DNA of 64,000 nucleotides from Phlebopus portentosus (GCA_037892935.1 JAYXKI010000013.1:744001-808000), one strand, 5' to 3'. Counted from the stretch's first letter, positions 1-12,557 are shown. Notes: a model not told the origin generated them from the sequence alone. Numbers and translations are program-made.

Positions 1-3000
1 GGTGTCACAGAAACGACTCTGAGGAAGGGTTATTAACGGCAAGATAAGAACAGTAGGCTAGGTTAGGGAAGGAAGGCGAGCGGAGTCGTGGGGAGTCTCC
101 GAGAGTAAACCGAGGTGCTTAAGTACTCCGGGCTCTGGCTCCGAAGTGTATGCGAGGAGACATCGCTTTATGGACTGTAGGTCCATTGATTGATGCGTCT
201 CAGGATACACTGGTAACCGTTATCGGGTCTGGGAATCAGGGCCATAAGTATCAATTCTGGCCACCATGTAAGATAGAATCAAAGTACTTCGAAAAATTCT
301 GTATAGCGAGAAAATATTTGTTGTTATCCTTGAGATCATATCCGAAGCAGGTTTCCCTATTGAGAAGCTTGCCAGCACACCTTGCTGGTCATTATTCAAC
401 GGGGTCACACTGTTCTATCGTGCTGCCAGATCTGCCATTCTATGATAAATGATAAGAGTGCCCGGCGCATCAATAAACAGAGCGAGCAAAGGTCGGTCCC
501 GATGGACGGGCGCCCTCATGCGCCCTCGGTACTACATCGTGGTCGCGTTAGAAGATGCACTGGGTACGTGCAATCGGATCCAACTCAATTTGGGCTCAAG
601 CCGGCTATCTTCCGAGCCGGACAAAATTATGTAACTTCAACAAGAAAAAGTCTTCTTCTTCACTTCAAACCTCTGCTCGACAACGGAATGAAGAAATCTT
701 TGCGTGCCTTGTTCCACTTCGACATGTATCCACATGCATCGCGCAGCTGACATCTGTCGTTTATCTCAATGAAATATTTCCCGTTTTACATGTCTTCAAC
801 TTGCTGTGATGGTCTTTGTCGGTACCTGAATTCTTCCGTGAACTATCAAAGCATCGGTTGTTTTATCTTTCGGCATACCGAGCCATCACTAAATGATTTG
901 ACTCAACTCCTTGAGCCTGGACTGAAGAAAGTTTTCATCAGGATAATTCTTCACACAGCCTGATGTTTTCATGGCAAATGTCCGTTGTGCGAACAGGTAT
1001 GCTTTACACTTTAGAATGTCAACGAGCTGATAGGATAATAGTTCCACGGACCAGAGGAGCCATGCCAATAGACTGCCAACGAGGGTCGTGAGTAACTTTG
1101 CTCGTGCCTCCCCTCCTTTCTTTAGCTGGCCTTTCTTCCACAACACATTTTACAGATTATTCTCGATACGGATTTCCTTATCACATCTAGAGTGCCACCG
1201 ACTGTGCACGCTCGGAGCTTTGAGGAACAGACCAGAGAGATCCGACCCAATTGAGCGTCGGAAACGATCTCACTCTGGGGCTCAGGACCATTCACCTTCG
1301 TGGGTCAAAAATACCACAGGCACTGTCACGGAAGCATGTCCGGAGAAGATCTAGAAAGTGATAGGCTGGCCAGGAGCTTCTTACATGGCATTGCCTAAAA
1401 GTCTGGGAAATTTAGAGCCTTTCGAGGATAGAAGTCACTCGTGAGACGATAAAGTGGGTTCTGCATTGTTGTTCACACATCCGCTCTGCGGACGATCGAT
1501 CGGATTATTAAATGATTCAGTGGTTTTTCTGACTCTACTCGCTCAGGACCAAAGAACGTTGTCCATCATTCAGGAGTGTATCAGAATAGATATTCGGCCA
1601 ATACATGGGTATCAAGCCAGACGGTATGCCGAGTGCCGTCAGCTCCCCAGCGCTTGATTTTGCATTGACTTCACCCACTTCGCCGGCCTGAACCAACATG
1701 ACATCCAAATCCATGGCAGAGTGACAATCAGTCGTGATCTCGCATCGCCACCGGTTCAAGGTAGTTCAGCGTCACACATATTTGGGGTTTCAAGAAAGAA
1801 ATCTGTCAAAGTATTTGTTTTCCGCTGGCACAGGCCGCATGCCGTTATGGAAACTTTCGCACTGTAATCTTCAGACATGCCTGTGTGTAAGATCGCCTAC
1901 CTGCTCCGGTTTGGCACTTGCTCTATAATTCTACGGATATACGATTGATCGCCCCAATGGAACTTCTTGACAGATTCATGCCGTATGAGAGTGCGGTGTC
2001 ACCTCCGGTTCCTAGTCATTCGTATAAGTCTGTGGCTTCATTCTCACGAATTTGAGTTGCTAGAGGGGCAAGAACAAATTTTGACCACAAAAACTCGTAT
2101 TGATCATTACCGTTGATACCGCACTCATTACGTTGGCCTAGTCGCAGGAGTATAGCCTGGCCACATAGCTTCAACTGGGATGAAGCTGGTACTCTCTACA
2201 AGGGGGCGCCATCAAGGTGCAAGATCCCTGGAGAGACTAATTCTGTCGTCGTGGATGCCAGTTCTGGACGAATTTGAGTACTTGTTTCCCGGATGTAATT
2301 TTTGGTATCGTGTCAACTTTCTGCATGAAGACTAACATTCTCGTCTTTTCCAATCTAAATCAATTTTGCTTTACCAGTTCGGCACATCAATACGCAGCGG
2401 GTCTTCGCCGAGGACCTTTCTCTATTTCTGAAGCGACTCTCACGCTCTCAGGAACAGCTATCATCATCTAGACTAGTCGACTGTATGGAAGCTCTACCTC
2501 AGACCCGTCGGCAAAGAAAGTACGGGCGTCGGCGTCGTCAAACAAAGTTTAGAAGGTATCTTGGATGCTCTGGATTCCTTGACTTGAAAGGAATCAATAC
2601 AAGAGTTTGCTTTGCATTCTAGTGGCGTTGGTCATCTCTTCCGACTAGTGGTCTTCTTTTTTTACTCCAAAGCGAAGAGATAACATGGATATTCATGACG
2701 TTTCCGAATGCATCGTGGACCCTTTAATCTTTCGCAGATATCGTTATCTCCATCTTTTTTAGCATTATTATCTGTGGTCTTGTTCTTCTGGACCGCGCCC
2801 GTAGCCACTAGACATACGGCGAAAGCCTTCCACCGATCATTAAACTCTGTCAATTTCCACTGTATTGTTCCACCTGGACGCGGATAAACGTTAATTTGGT
2901 GCGATGTTTAGTCCACAATTCTATAATCTCTTGCTTCATTATGGAGGTATGAATAGAGCAATGAAGCTTAGTAAAGCCAATCTATTTGAACTTGCGAAGC

Positions 3001-6000
3001 CATCTGAAGAAGTGGAAGCAGAGGTAATCTCAGGCCGCTTACGGACATTTCGCCAAATCATCTGAAGAATTATTTGAAATTCATTCGGGCGCTGAGAGAA
3101 ACTAAGATACAGGAAGTATAAACTCGACTCTTTTGTGCCAAGAGTCATCATGGTCTACGGCGGACTCGTTGCGGAATCAAACAGGCTTCAGTGTCCTTCA
3201 TTCTGCCAAGATTATTTCGAAACGTCGGATGCATTATTTGCCGGATGAGTACCTCATGTATCAGCGCACCTTGCGCGGCCATTTGCCCGACGGAAGCGGG
3301 CCTGTCAGAGACATCATCTCGCATCAACTCGTCGTGGAAATGACGATCAGATCCCGACATCGTCAAGCCTATACCCGCTATGCGTGCGCACGATTTTCTC
3401 TGGATTGCTGTAGGCGACGACCATGCTTACTGTGCGGTCTCACGAAACTGAAGTGCCCGTACTCTTCTCTGGGACGACGGCGACCTTTGATATTCTCTGA
3501 ATCAAATCAGTACAGAATACCATGGTAGTGACCTATCGATTTCCTCGTCCAACACGTGAACGATAATGACGAAGGCTCTACACATCGTGAGTGAATAAGA
3601 GTGCTTCTTCAGAGAGGCACCGCAGAGAATGCGGAAACCGTGTGCTGGCTTTGAGGGATTGCATCAGGCGGTGCTTACCTCGCATTTACTAACGCAAGTA
3701 TTGATATCTGCCTCTTTCATAAGTTTGTAAATGTGGGTCAGCCGTAAGTTACTGCCCTCCTGAACGATTCAACTAAGCGTAATGCGACGCCTGGCGGACC
3801 GTAATCATGATGATCTCGACTTGTGCTTCTATCCATTGAAGATGCGGCGCATGTGTTCCCACGATTCTATGTTATCATCCGAATCGGAAAGACATGTAAT
3901 ACATACAATAGGTTGGACAAGCCGATCTAGTATAGTATCAAGTTGAAAGCTTCCAATCTGTTGCCTTGTACAAATGTCAAAGACACGGCTTAGACGGAAG
4001 TCGAAATAATAGAACTTTCACAGAGACGTAAACTAAGACGAAATGAAGCGCTGGCATGCGGCTAAACGAACTCACAAAAGCAACTTGCACAGTATCGCGC
4101 TGTTTGGTATTGACTTTGCATTTGCTGAAGTTACGGAGCTTAGAAATGTCTCGCTTGGATCAGAATCAAGAGGCTCTGCTGAGTATATTGTTTGTGGCTG
4201 TTTGTGTAATTTTCGCACGCGATTTATACTTGTGGGCTTGTGGGCGGAAATTGCCGGGAAAGTGTCTTTTGCTTCAAGCTCATTTACTGTCCTTTGGCAT
4301 TGATACTTTCTCACAAGATGCCGCCTTCTCATCACAGCGATGAACTTGACGAAAACAGAAAAGCCTAGATGTATATATCGATCTTCCACACTCGGCTCCA
4401 GGACTCCTGCATACTGGTGTGAGTTTTTTTTACTTGGATGAGTTCTCTGGCATTACTATCAATCGTTCGCTATCTTCCTTGCTACGGATTTTTGAGATAC
4501 CCATGTGAGGAAATGTGAATACCTCCGAGACTTCAGTGCTTCTCCGGGAAGGTGGTGCGCTATTCTTAGCTTCCTATAGAATCGTGGATCTGATCTACTC
4601 ACGACTCAGTCATGGAAGTTAGCATTAGCACTAGTCCGAGGCATGATTAACTTCCGACTCCCTTCAATTTGAACCTCCGAAGGCTCGCAAGCTTTGTCAT
4701 CTGTGGACCTGCGGAACGAAGGAGGTAAAACTTCCAGGGTCACATCTCATGCTGCGCGACGGCAGCGCGCATGTTGATCTTTGTTTTGGTGGCGATCAGA
4801 ATATTATTAACTTGACAAAAGTGGTGTTTTATGATTGATGTTGTAAAATGGAGAGGCTGATTCCCGATGCAAATTTCCTGACAGCTGTCGATGGATCGGA
4901 CTAGGGCACTCTGGCCACAGGAGCTAGCCTTGTCAATACCAATGGGAAGAGATTTCCATGACAGAAGAGACGAGACAGGAAGACTAGTGCAAAGCTGACA
5001 TATCGCTGTCAGGGGAATCATGAATGTTTCTTCCTCAAGATTGTCGACGCCATTGTTGGCATCGCTACTGAAGTATGACACCATGTCTGGCACAGTTTTG
5101 AGCCGCGGAACACACCTTTTCGACCCTAGGTGGCCTCAACACCACCGGGGAGTGGTGCGGTAGTTTCCCATTCTTCAGTCCTCACATAGCGCACGCTTAC
5201 CGGTAAGTGCTGCGTCGTCACCGATCGCGCTGCTGTGACGATCTCCAGCTCTGTTTCTAGAGGCCACTAGAATGACCCTCTAAAAGTGACATCACGTTTT
5301 GCAGAACAACATATATGAAGTTGCTCAGTGCCGAGCTTTTCGTGTCATCTCGATACATTCCTGCTATGGTACGTATTCTGAAGCGAAGAACTACTGAACT
5401 CCTGGTAGAATTCTTGTGCATTGAGATATTGTTGATCTTGTTCCTCGTGTTTCTTTCAAAGGAAGGGGGCTGTGCGTGGTACACGATTGAACCGTTCACT
5501 AAGAGCGGTAAGCTGTCACTGGGTTGGGGAAAACTGCGGTGGCTAATGGACTTCTACGGTTGGTCCTCAACGTCGCGTTCGCTCAAACGAACATCCACAG
5601 TCACTTCGCAGGAAGCGAATGATCGAATGGCCAGAACAATTACCTCGGTAAATCAATATTCTAAACCAGAAGGCCCGTATGTAAATCGATTGAACTTTGA
5701 GCCCGCTCACTTCGACTAACTACTTTGGTTTGGACACCGTTGTTCTCGCATCCATTTCATTTATAGCACAAGACATGTATGATTACATGAAGAACGTTGA
5801 TTCTGCCCGGGAAGCGATGTATAATGTTTGTATTCCTTTTTTTTTTTCTTTTTTCTTTTGGAACTACGCTCCCGTCTTGACGCTGCCTAGCGGAACCAAT
5901 CAATCAATAATTTGTAACTATTCCGACCCGGGTCTAATTTCGCGATTCTCCGCCTTTGCCGTAACCCATGAACAAATGTGTTTGGATAACTTTACTGTAA

Positions 6001-6239
6001 CAACTGTAAGAGCTTGCTATAAGCCTATGCGACTTCATTATGAAATGTATGAGGTCGTGGATATGGCTTCTGTAATCGATGCGAACGGTTTACTCCCGTA
6101 CTGACATCACTATTGGTGTACTCCACATCGGCCCTGCTAGGCGATCGCGAGACTTATTTAAGAATGTTTTGGGGGCCCCGAACCCAAACTCATCTTATTC
6201 TAATACCTTCAGTTGCTCGAGCTCTCTTGAGTCAATCAA
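1..6239. other. Gene-poor stretch without supportable gene
   Basis: I read both strands and found only short open frames, none with a recognisable domain, a run of consistent splice joins or codon bias like the genes to the right. A hydrophobic frame starting at 4148 (SILFVAVCVIFARDLYL followed by RKLPG) resembles the membrane anchor and hinge of a fungal P450, but no downstream P450 motif was found, so I do not call it. A pyrimidine tract lies at about 5836-5860. The stretch may be intergenic DNA or old decayed sequence. Confidence 0.5.
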
Positions 6240-6605
6240 ATGTCAGATATTCAGGTTAGAAAGGATCAGCTCTGTTTCCGAAGAGGCTTATGAATTCAAC
6301 ATCTCGTATCCGGCAGGAAGGACATCACGTCAAATACGCGCCATTTCACAGAGTAGGTAAGCACCCAACTATCATTTCATAAGAAGACTTTTACATAGAC
6401 TGATGTGGCGATGTGCAGCTGACCCAAAGACCACGAAAAGCCAGTCGACTGGTGAGGTTACAGAGGTGAACGAGCGGCCGAAGAAGGAAGATCCCGAGGT
6501 GCGGAAACTTTCGCTGTTGATCTCTCGCTTCGCACGCTCAATCGTTTCAAGCACAAGACGTATACGATTCAGAATGATAAGACAGGAAAAGAGTCGACTT
6601 ATGGT
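6240..6605 (+). CDS. TUDOR-like small protein (DUF2945/Hva1 type), copy 1, 3' end damaged
   Basis: Four exons can be read in one frame: 6240-6254, 6317-6356, 6419-6498 and 6552-6605, with GT-AG introns. The product starts MSDIQEGHHVKYAPF, continues with TGEVTEVNERPKKEDPE and ends in HKTYTIQNDKTGKESTYG. Gly-Asp/His-x-Val near the start, TGEV, and a final DP..Y.V/I.N.NTGK block fit the hypervirulence-associated TUDOR family (DUF2945), whose cellular role is poorly known. Exon lengths 15, 40, 80 and 54 and all intron phases are identical to the paralogue at 7494, so this is a tandem duplicate. The final exon of the paralogue (RSIVEKLDE tail) is not found here. If the last intron is not removed, the frame runs on to a TGA at 6675-6677 that lies inside the inverted repeat starting at 6671. 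It may be a truncated but expressed gene or a young pseudogene. Confidence 0.55.
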
Positions 6606-6670
6606 GTACGTGCATTTGGTTCTCTCGACGGGTCTTACTGCCTTTTTCATATGTATTGTCACTCGCGACT

Positions 6671-7139
6671 TCTGTGATTTTTGTCACACAGAACACCTCA
6701 AAATACAAAAATCACCATATCTCACTCAATTCTTGACTGTTTTGCATGATCTAAGTTGCTAAATCCATCTTTTTAAGATCCGTTTCAAATTCCAACAATG
6801 ATGAATAGAAATGAGTAAAGAACTAGTGAGATATGTCGCAAAAGGCTGATTTCAGACACATCTTTCATGTGCAGTTTTTCCTGCCCTCATCCCTGCTTCT
6901 ACAGTCCTACAGGCAAGTCCAAAATGATATGATTATTTTATTGTAAATTTACAGACTGACTTTGAGCTCTATTCTGTGTTGTATCTGCTGGTTTGATACA
7001 TATCTGAGCTGAGCTCAAACCTACCTTTTCTCAAGAGCCCCCAGACCTCAAAATAAATTTATTCTTAGGCAATATGAAGTCTTTAAACTCATATTATGCC
7101 AATAGCACCACTCTGGTGCAGTGTGACAAAAATCACAGA
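6671..7139. repeat. 469-bp structure bounded by perfect 19-bp inverted repeats
   Basis: The left arm TCTGTGATTTTTGTCACAC (6671-6689) is matched exactly by its reverse complement at 7121-7139. The interior is AT-rich and has no credible ORF. This is the architecture of a short non-autonomous DNA transposon (MITE), and it sits where the last exon of the upstream TUDOR-like gene would be expected. I could not find a matching target-site duplication next to the arms, so the element boundaries are uncertain. The arm itself is partly palindromic (TCTGTG...CACAGA), which leaves a chance origin or a regulatory hairpin possible. Confidence 0.5.
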
Positions 7140-7493
7140 TCTTAATGGAATTGTATCTGCAAGCAACGACACATTACGGAGAAGCTGGATGACTAAATTT
7201 GCCGCGGTTCTGGTTATCGAGTATTTTCGAAGTGCTCTATGCTTCCCTAATATCATATGTAGCGATGTTCTAGTAGTATACAGACAGCGATATCGATTTA
7301 TTTTGTTGCATTCGACCAAATCGCAATTGTGGATGCCTAAACATTTTGAGCTTGCCGATGACGTCATAGTTGACGTTCTTGTCCTGTATGCAACATATAA
7401 TCAGGATGCGTTCAAAATGAATAAATTATTACTCTCGAATTGCCCTTTCACTTTTCTCTATCCGACAAACAATATAAAGCCACCTTGATCAGA

Positions 7494-7965
7494 ATGTCGG
7501 AAATTCACGTAAGTTTCTGGCAGAGTACAGAATAGTATGCTCAGACACAATCTTTCATGCTTCTGGACAGGAAGGAGACCATGTCAAATACGCGCCTTAT
7601 CACAAAGAGGGTAAGCTGTTCTCGGTGGACTCCGGTATCATGCTGGAGGACTGATTGTATTGTCCCGTTCCAAACTAGCTGACCCCAAGCATGCTAAAGC
7701 CAAAACAACGGGTGAAGTGACGAATGTCAACGAGAAACCTAAGAAGGAGGATCCAGAGGTAGACATTCAGACCCTTGCGCGTCGCATTGAAGATGAACAA
7801 TTCACAATCTTGGAATTTAGCATAAGACTTACACCGTCCTGAACGACAATACGGGGAAAGAGTCAACATACGGAGTACGTACAATTTGGCACGTCGGGAA
7901 CCGAACAGTACTCACAAAGCTCTCTTGAGCAGAAGAGAAGTATTGTGGAGAAATTAGACGAGTAA
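7494..7965 (+). CDS. TUDOR-like small protein (DUF2945/Hva1 type), copy 2
   Basis: Five exons: 7494-7508, 7571-7610, 7679-7758, 7821-7874 and 7933-7965, all with GT-AG borders and compatible phases, giving a 73-residue protein. It begins MSEIHEGDHVKYAPY, contains TGEVTNVNEKPKKEDPE, then HKTYTVLNDNTGKESTYG, and ends KRSIVEKLDE. The order GDxV - TGEV - DP..Y.V.N.NTGK - I..KL is what I know from the hypervirulence-associated TUDOR (DUF2945) family of small fungal and bacterial proteins; the function of the family is not settled. No signal peptide or membrane segment is present, so a cytosolic or nuclear location is likely. It is the intact partner of the gene at 6240, with the first four exons identical in length, showing a tandem duplication. 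Confidence 0.7.
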
Positions 7966-8053
7966 ATACAGGGCTTGAAACGGCATGACGCCTCGTCATA
8001 ACTATAAAAGCTAATGTATAATTTGGTCGAAGAACTGTCAATGAACCGCGAGA

Positions 8054-10510
8054 CTAGTAAACGCGTAGGACAGGATCATAAGTGAAGTCACTGAAGTAAG
8101 CTGGCGTCGTTGAGTTATGACCATTGCCAGTCGCGTACATCCCGACGAGAGTCTAAAGTAAGAAAGAACGTCAGTGCAAATTATGAAAAAGATCAATAGA
8201 CAAGAACCACCACTCACCCCAGTGAATCCTCCACTAACTTCTCTTGCTGCACCATAACCAACAACTTTCCAGGCCTTTGGTTCACTCGTCTGATCCAACT
8301 CGACATACGAAAAAGCATATGTCGAAGCATTAAGCGCCTGCACACGCAACCTAAGCCTCTCCACATTATCTGCAAGCGGGGAGATTCCGGGCTGCGAATA
8401 GGCATCTGTCATTCCATCCGCAGACGAGTTCGCACTAAACGTCCGCAGGCGAATGAATTTCTGCAGTGGACTGTTGCTGTCCGATGAGTTGCGCTGTACG
8501 ACAATACCTAGGTCAAAATGCTGCATTCGCTGGATGAAGAGCGTCATTCCTGCTTCCTCATCTTCCGCTGTTGAGTCATTCAGGTTAGGAGCGAACTCCA
8601 AGGTCGATTCTGCAGTGAACTCCAGGGCATCTTGACGCCTCATTATAAACGAGCTCGTACCCAGGCCACCGTTTCCTGTTATGTTCTCTGCAGACCCTAT
8701 TATTTCCAGAGTATTCGCGTGACCTTCTGGAGAAATAGTGAAGCGCGAAAAGTCTGGAAGGCGGTAATAGACGAGTTGGCGCGGAAGGTCGGAAAGAGAG
8801 GCATTTGGACCGGAAGGGAATATGATATACTGAGAATGTCCAACAATAGGGTCTCTCAAGTCGAAGTTTTTCGGCTGTGATACGGAAGCAACGAAAATAA
8901 TTGTTTGTGAGAATGAGAAAATCTCATGAGAAGACGGCGGGCGCACATATTGCGGGCGAGGAAGAGGTCCGGTCATGTTGATGTACGCGTGCCCGGGCGT
9001 CTCCCCATTGAATACTGGGAATTTATCTAATCGGTCATTCAGTATCAAGGGAGAGTACGTAGTTATGAACAGTTGCACTTTCTTCCCATACAACAGGTAC
9101 AAGGACGGTTTCCCTACCCATAGGACTAACGGATGCATAAGCTTTACGCTCAAGCTATCGAAGATACTTGAACCGCGACATACTAGTTGACCGTTGCATT
9201 CCTCGTCGCGAGAGCCACTGACCACCAATTTCCGGCAATGTCAATGAACAAATCTGCATGTCCGACTGTTTGCACTAGATCACGATGAAACGGCTGCAAG
9301 TCAGATTTAATTTAAGGTGTATATGAGACTGCATACAGTATAAGGATGTATTAGCGTTTGTCAGCACTGGGTTATGCTCGTAACCGACGTATGGACCGGT
9401 CACATTTGGGGATCTCGCCATGCTATTTCGACAAACGCGAGGTTAACCAGGAGCATAGAGACGAAGAAGAAACAAGGGAAACGTACGTGACCATGTGATT
9501 GACTCCAGTTCCGCCTGGAGAACAGAAAATTATCAAAAAGTTGTTCGCATTTAGGTTAAATCATCTACCTTCAGCCAACAGAAGATAGTAATCATCATCC
9601 CTCTTGTAAATATGCGGCCCTTCTGGAGCCTGCGCGTAAGGTTGCGATCGATACTTGGTTCCTTACGAGTCAGCAAAGAGGCGATACTCACGAGTCCTCC
9701 GGTACCATTCCAAATGATAGTTGGCTCGCTGAGGCTCTCTCCAGTTGTCAAATTGATACGAAACTGCTGGATAGCAGGGAAGACTCGCCAGGCATGCGAG
9801 CCTTGGCAAAACACCGTGCCATCGTCATCCCAGAACAACTCCGTATCGTAGCCCTGGAAGGGAAGTGCACGGGATCTGACCATCCGTCTCCGTTCTTTGC
9901 GAAGATGTCTGTCGAGGTGAAGATTAGCTAGAGCGGAGTCCGAACGACATTAGCGAGCTAAGTCAGCTAAGACGAAAGCATCAAGGAGTAGTATTGCACA
10001 CATTATCCCACCGTGTCAGGGTATCAAACCGTTCACCATCCGTCACTAGTGTCGTGGTCACATAGAATACTCCGTCGTGATACCGGATCGTCGGGGCCCA
10101 AATTCCACCAGTACTCTGGTTGATCTGATTCAACTCGGGAAGCTGTTCTGGTCTCGATAACACATTCCCTTTGCGCAAAAGCATAGGTATGAGCAACGGA
10201 ACCTGAATGGTTTAGCATTCCCAGATCAGCGATACTCACCAATTTGCTGCCACTGTGTCAGATCTCGCGAAGTATAGACAGGAATGCCCGGGAACGCGCT
10301 GAATGAGCTTGTTACGCAGAAGAATTGCTCGTCGATGCGTATGCACGATGGATCGGGAGCGAACCCTGGAATGATCGGATTGTTGTAATTCCGTTGTCTT
10401 GAACGAGTTTCAGAATCAGAACCGCGTTCGGTGAGGACAAAAGATTCCGCATATATTTCGCAAGCCTTGGAGAGTAAGCAAAATGCAAGGACCAGGAAAC
10501 TCAGCGCCAT
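8054..10510 (-). CDS. Secreted GH43 beta-xylosidase / alpha-L-arabinofuranosidase
   Basis: Multi-exon gene. The first exon (from 10510) starts with a signal peptide (MALSFLVLAFCLLSKACEIYA) and NNPIIPGFAPDPSCIRI, where Asp53 is the likely general base of the five-bladed propeller. Further blocks in order: RPEQLPELNQ...STGGIWAPTIRYHDG; DIFAKNGDGWSDPVHFP; GYDTELFWDDDG (pKa-modulating Asp); APEGPHIYKRDDDYYLLLAEGG (catalytic acid Glu); TGPYVGYEHNPVLTN; GNWWSVALATRN; YPMGRETVLVPVVWEE. The C-terminal half (about 8218-8900) is the concanavalin-like domain usual in fungal GH43 beta-xylosidases, ending in the last exon 8054-8152 with YFSDFTYDPVLRVY. An intron at 8153-8217 and several others were placed by reading frame. 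Likely role: extracellular removal of xylose or arabinose from hemicellulose. All three catalytic acids are present; no break seen. Confidence 0.88.
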
Positions 10511-11255
10511 AGCGACAAAGCAAGTCGGGGAGAGTCCCTCTCATCGCTTCGAAAATCGTTCTACTTCATATAACCCTCCATCTACTTCGTAAGACGAACA
10601 CAGAAGATGCGCTCGGTGTTCGAAACAGGTCACGAGGGTTTACACGAAAACATGAAAAGAACACGAGAAGATCGGGTCGGCATCGTCATCGTAAAATGAA
10701 TGCGAATGGCATTCTGCTTCACGGACCGTTGGCGATCGTCACGGGCCGTCGAAGGAAGTTGTTAATCATGCAGACCACGGAGCAATGATTTGATTTACAC
10801 GGGATTGAATAACGGAGTCGTTTATTTGAATACGCGCTGATGGCCATGCAGAGTTAGGTGCTCGCAAAGCGCTAACTGGGCGTCAACTCAGCACTGACAG
10901 AAAATGAGTGTTATCTGGTTCTTTCGTTTTCGAGCGTAAGTGCCGACCTTTTGATCAGGTCGTTTCCGTGACAGCAAAACAGAGATGGTTGACATCGTTC
11001 TGTTCATGTTCAACTCGCAACATAATAAACTGATGTATGTTCATCTTGGCAAAAGTCAGAGCACGTGCCCGGACCGTATGATCCGGATCCGTTAGAAAAA
11101 GCTCGATAACAAATGGGAATAGCAGACTACACGATGCATAGGTAAATATAGCAGGGCGACAGCAAATGCAGGGGTCTACAAGAAAGAATATGGAAAATAT
11201 ATACATGGTACATATATAATAGTTACACACGAATATCCGATATCCAAGGCACGCC
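10511..11255. other. Intergenic between two minus-strand genes
   Basis: This holds the 5' region of the GH43 gene and the 3' flank of the ankyrin-like gene. No ORF with recognisable content and no clear repeat is visible. Confidence 0.5.
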
Positions 11256-12557
11256 TCAATTCAACGTCTGCAATTTCATCCACTCGACATCGTTAGCGTT
11301 GAAGTTGACACCTTTCTTTCTCCACCAGTCTCTCGCAGCCTCGCCTCCACCGATCGCATCCTCGAGAGCTTCCTCAATGTCGCAAATGCGATACTGAACC
11401 GGTAATCCGCTTTTGTCCCACCACTCAAGTACTTCGGGGCGATTATGTCGCGTCGCGAGCGTCAGAGCATCTTGATCGAATATCATCTGCAAACCACTTT
11501 CAAGCCACCACTGCAGAACTTCCACCTTGCCGTGCATACTCGCATGATGCAGTGCTGTTCGGTCGTATTTGAACTCAAGGTTCGAGCGCAGCCACCATGA
11601 CAGGACGTCGACATGCCCAGCACTGCTTGCCATATCCATGACACGGCCGATTTTCAGTGGAAGTCCAGAATGCCGCCACCATTCCAAGACATCAACTTGG
11701 TTTTTTGCACTTGCGGCTTCGAGTGTGGATTCGCCATACTTTAGGGGGAAACCGGAGGAGACCCACCAATCCAACGAGTTGCGCTCGCCATTTCGACATG
11801 CTCCATCAATTGCCTCAGACATCGATCTGCAAGTTGGTCTAGGAAGGATCTGTGCATCAACCTGGTGCTTCCACCAGTTAAGCACGTTCGTTCGGCCGTA
11901 TTCCGATGCAATAATAGGAACGATGTCGTTTCGGAACCAATGTGTAAAATGAGTACGGTAAGAGTGCAAAAGGGCATCAAGAACGTGAACATAGCCAAAA
12001 CGGACGGTAAGGGAAGCACCAGCACGTGTAAGCGGGTTACGTACAGGGTCGGCGGAGCGAACAAGAGGAACGAAGCCTGAAAGCATGGCTTCGTCGGTGA
12101 CGGATGCACGAGCCCAAGATAGGGGCCTGGAGAGTGAAGTTGGTAGCCCTACTGCCTTTGAAAGTTCCCAGTCTCCCAACAAGTCAAGGATTTCGACAAG
12201 TATCTCGGTCGGAAGATCGGGCAGTCGTTTGATCTGTTGTTGTTGTCGAGTACGCACAACGCCGTTTATTGGTGAAGGACTGTGTGTTACTGATTTCAAG
12301 CTAGAGGAGGAGTGCGGTCGACTGTCAGGTAGATGATACATCTGGAGGTCAAATTGCGTGAGCCTCAATGCGAGCTCATCGTCTGTCCCTTGCGCCGGGA
12401 GTGAGCGCATAGAAAGAAAAAGTACGAGTTGGTCGTGAGATAATCGCGAATAAGCGTCGAAGATGGTACAAGCGTGCGGAGTACATGGCGAAAGGTGTAT
12501 CTTCAAGAAATGCGGGTGGGATGTATGACTGGCAATCGTGCTCGTCGTGGTCGACAT
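11256..12557 (-). CDS. SAP / F-box-like / ankyrin-like repeat protein
   Basis: Single exon of 433 codons starting at the ATG at 12557 (MSTTTSTIASH); the frame is open a little further upstream without an ATG. Residues about 35-75 (SRLSHDQLVLFLSMRSLPAQGTDDEL...) look like a SAP helix-turn-helix. Around residue 110 LPDLPTEILVEILDLLGDW resembles an F-box. The C-terminal half has at least six repeats built on the pattern (V/D)VL-x-WW-x-x-(S/N)GLPL followed by A...A..GH, a diverged ankyrin repeat in which the Trp pair is conserved. Proteins of this WW-ankyrin kind are common in multi-copy families of basidiomycetes and are taken to be protein-binding adaptors, possibly for SCF ubiquitin ligases if the F-box is real. 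No signal peptide or membrane segment. Confidence 0.75.
   Translation of the reverse strand: MSTTTSTIASHTSHPHFLKIHLSPCTPHACTIFDAYSRLSHDQLVLFLSMRSLPAQGTDDELALRLTQFDLQMYHLPDSRPHSSSSLKSVTHSPSPINGVVRTRQQQQIKRLPDLPTEILVEILDLLGDWELSKAVGLPTSLSRPLSWARASVTDEAMLSGFVPLVRSADPVRNPLTRAGASLTVRFGYVHVLDALLHSYRTHFTHWFRNDIVPIIASEYGRTNVLNWWKHQVDAQILPRPTCRSMSEAIDGACRNGERNSLDWWVSSGFPLKYGESTLEAASAKNQVDVLEWWRHSGLPLKIGRVMDMASSAGHVDVLSWWLRSNLEFKYDRTALHHASMHGKVEVLQWWLESGLQMIFDQDALTLATRHNRPEVLEWWDKSGLPVQYRICDIEEALEDAIGGGEAARDWWRKKGVNFNANDVEWMKLQTLN

Noticed and set aside
3133..3528. 131-codon plus-strand frame and overlapping minus-strand frame
   Set aside because: No domain and no neighbouring exons; Arg-rich composition looks like chance.
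4148..4343. P450-like N-terminal anchor (hydrophobic helix then RKLPG)
   Set aside because: No heme-binding, ExxR or other P450 motif was found downstream, and the frame closes soon. A single hydrophobic stretch is not enough.
5697..6104. 135-codon plus-strand frame
   Set aside because: Contains a polypyrimidine tract giving a Phe run, no domain, no splice continuation; treated as chance.
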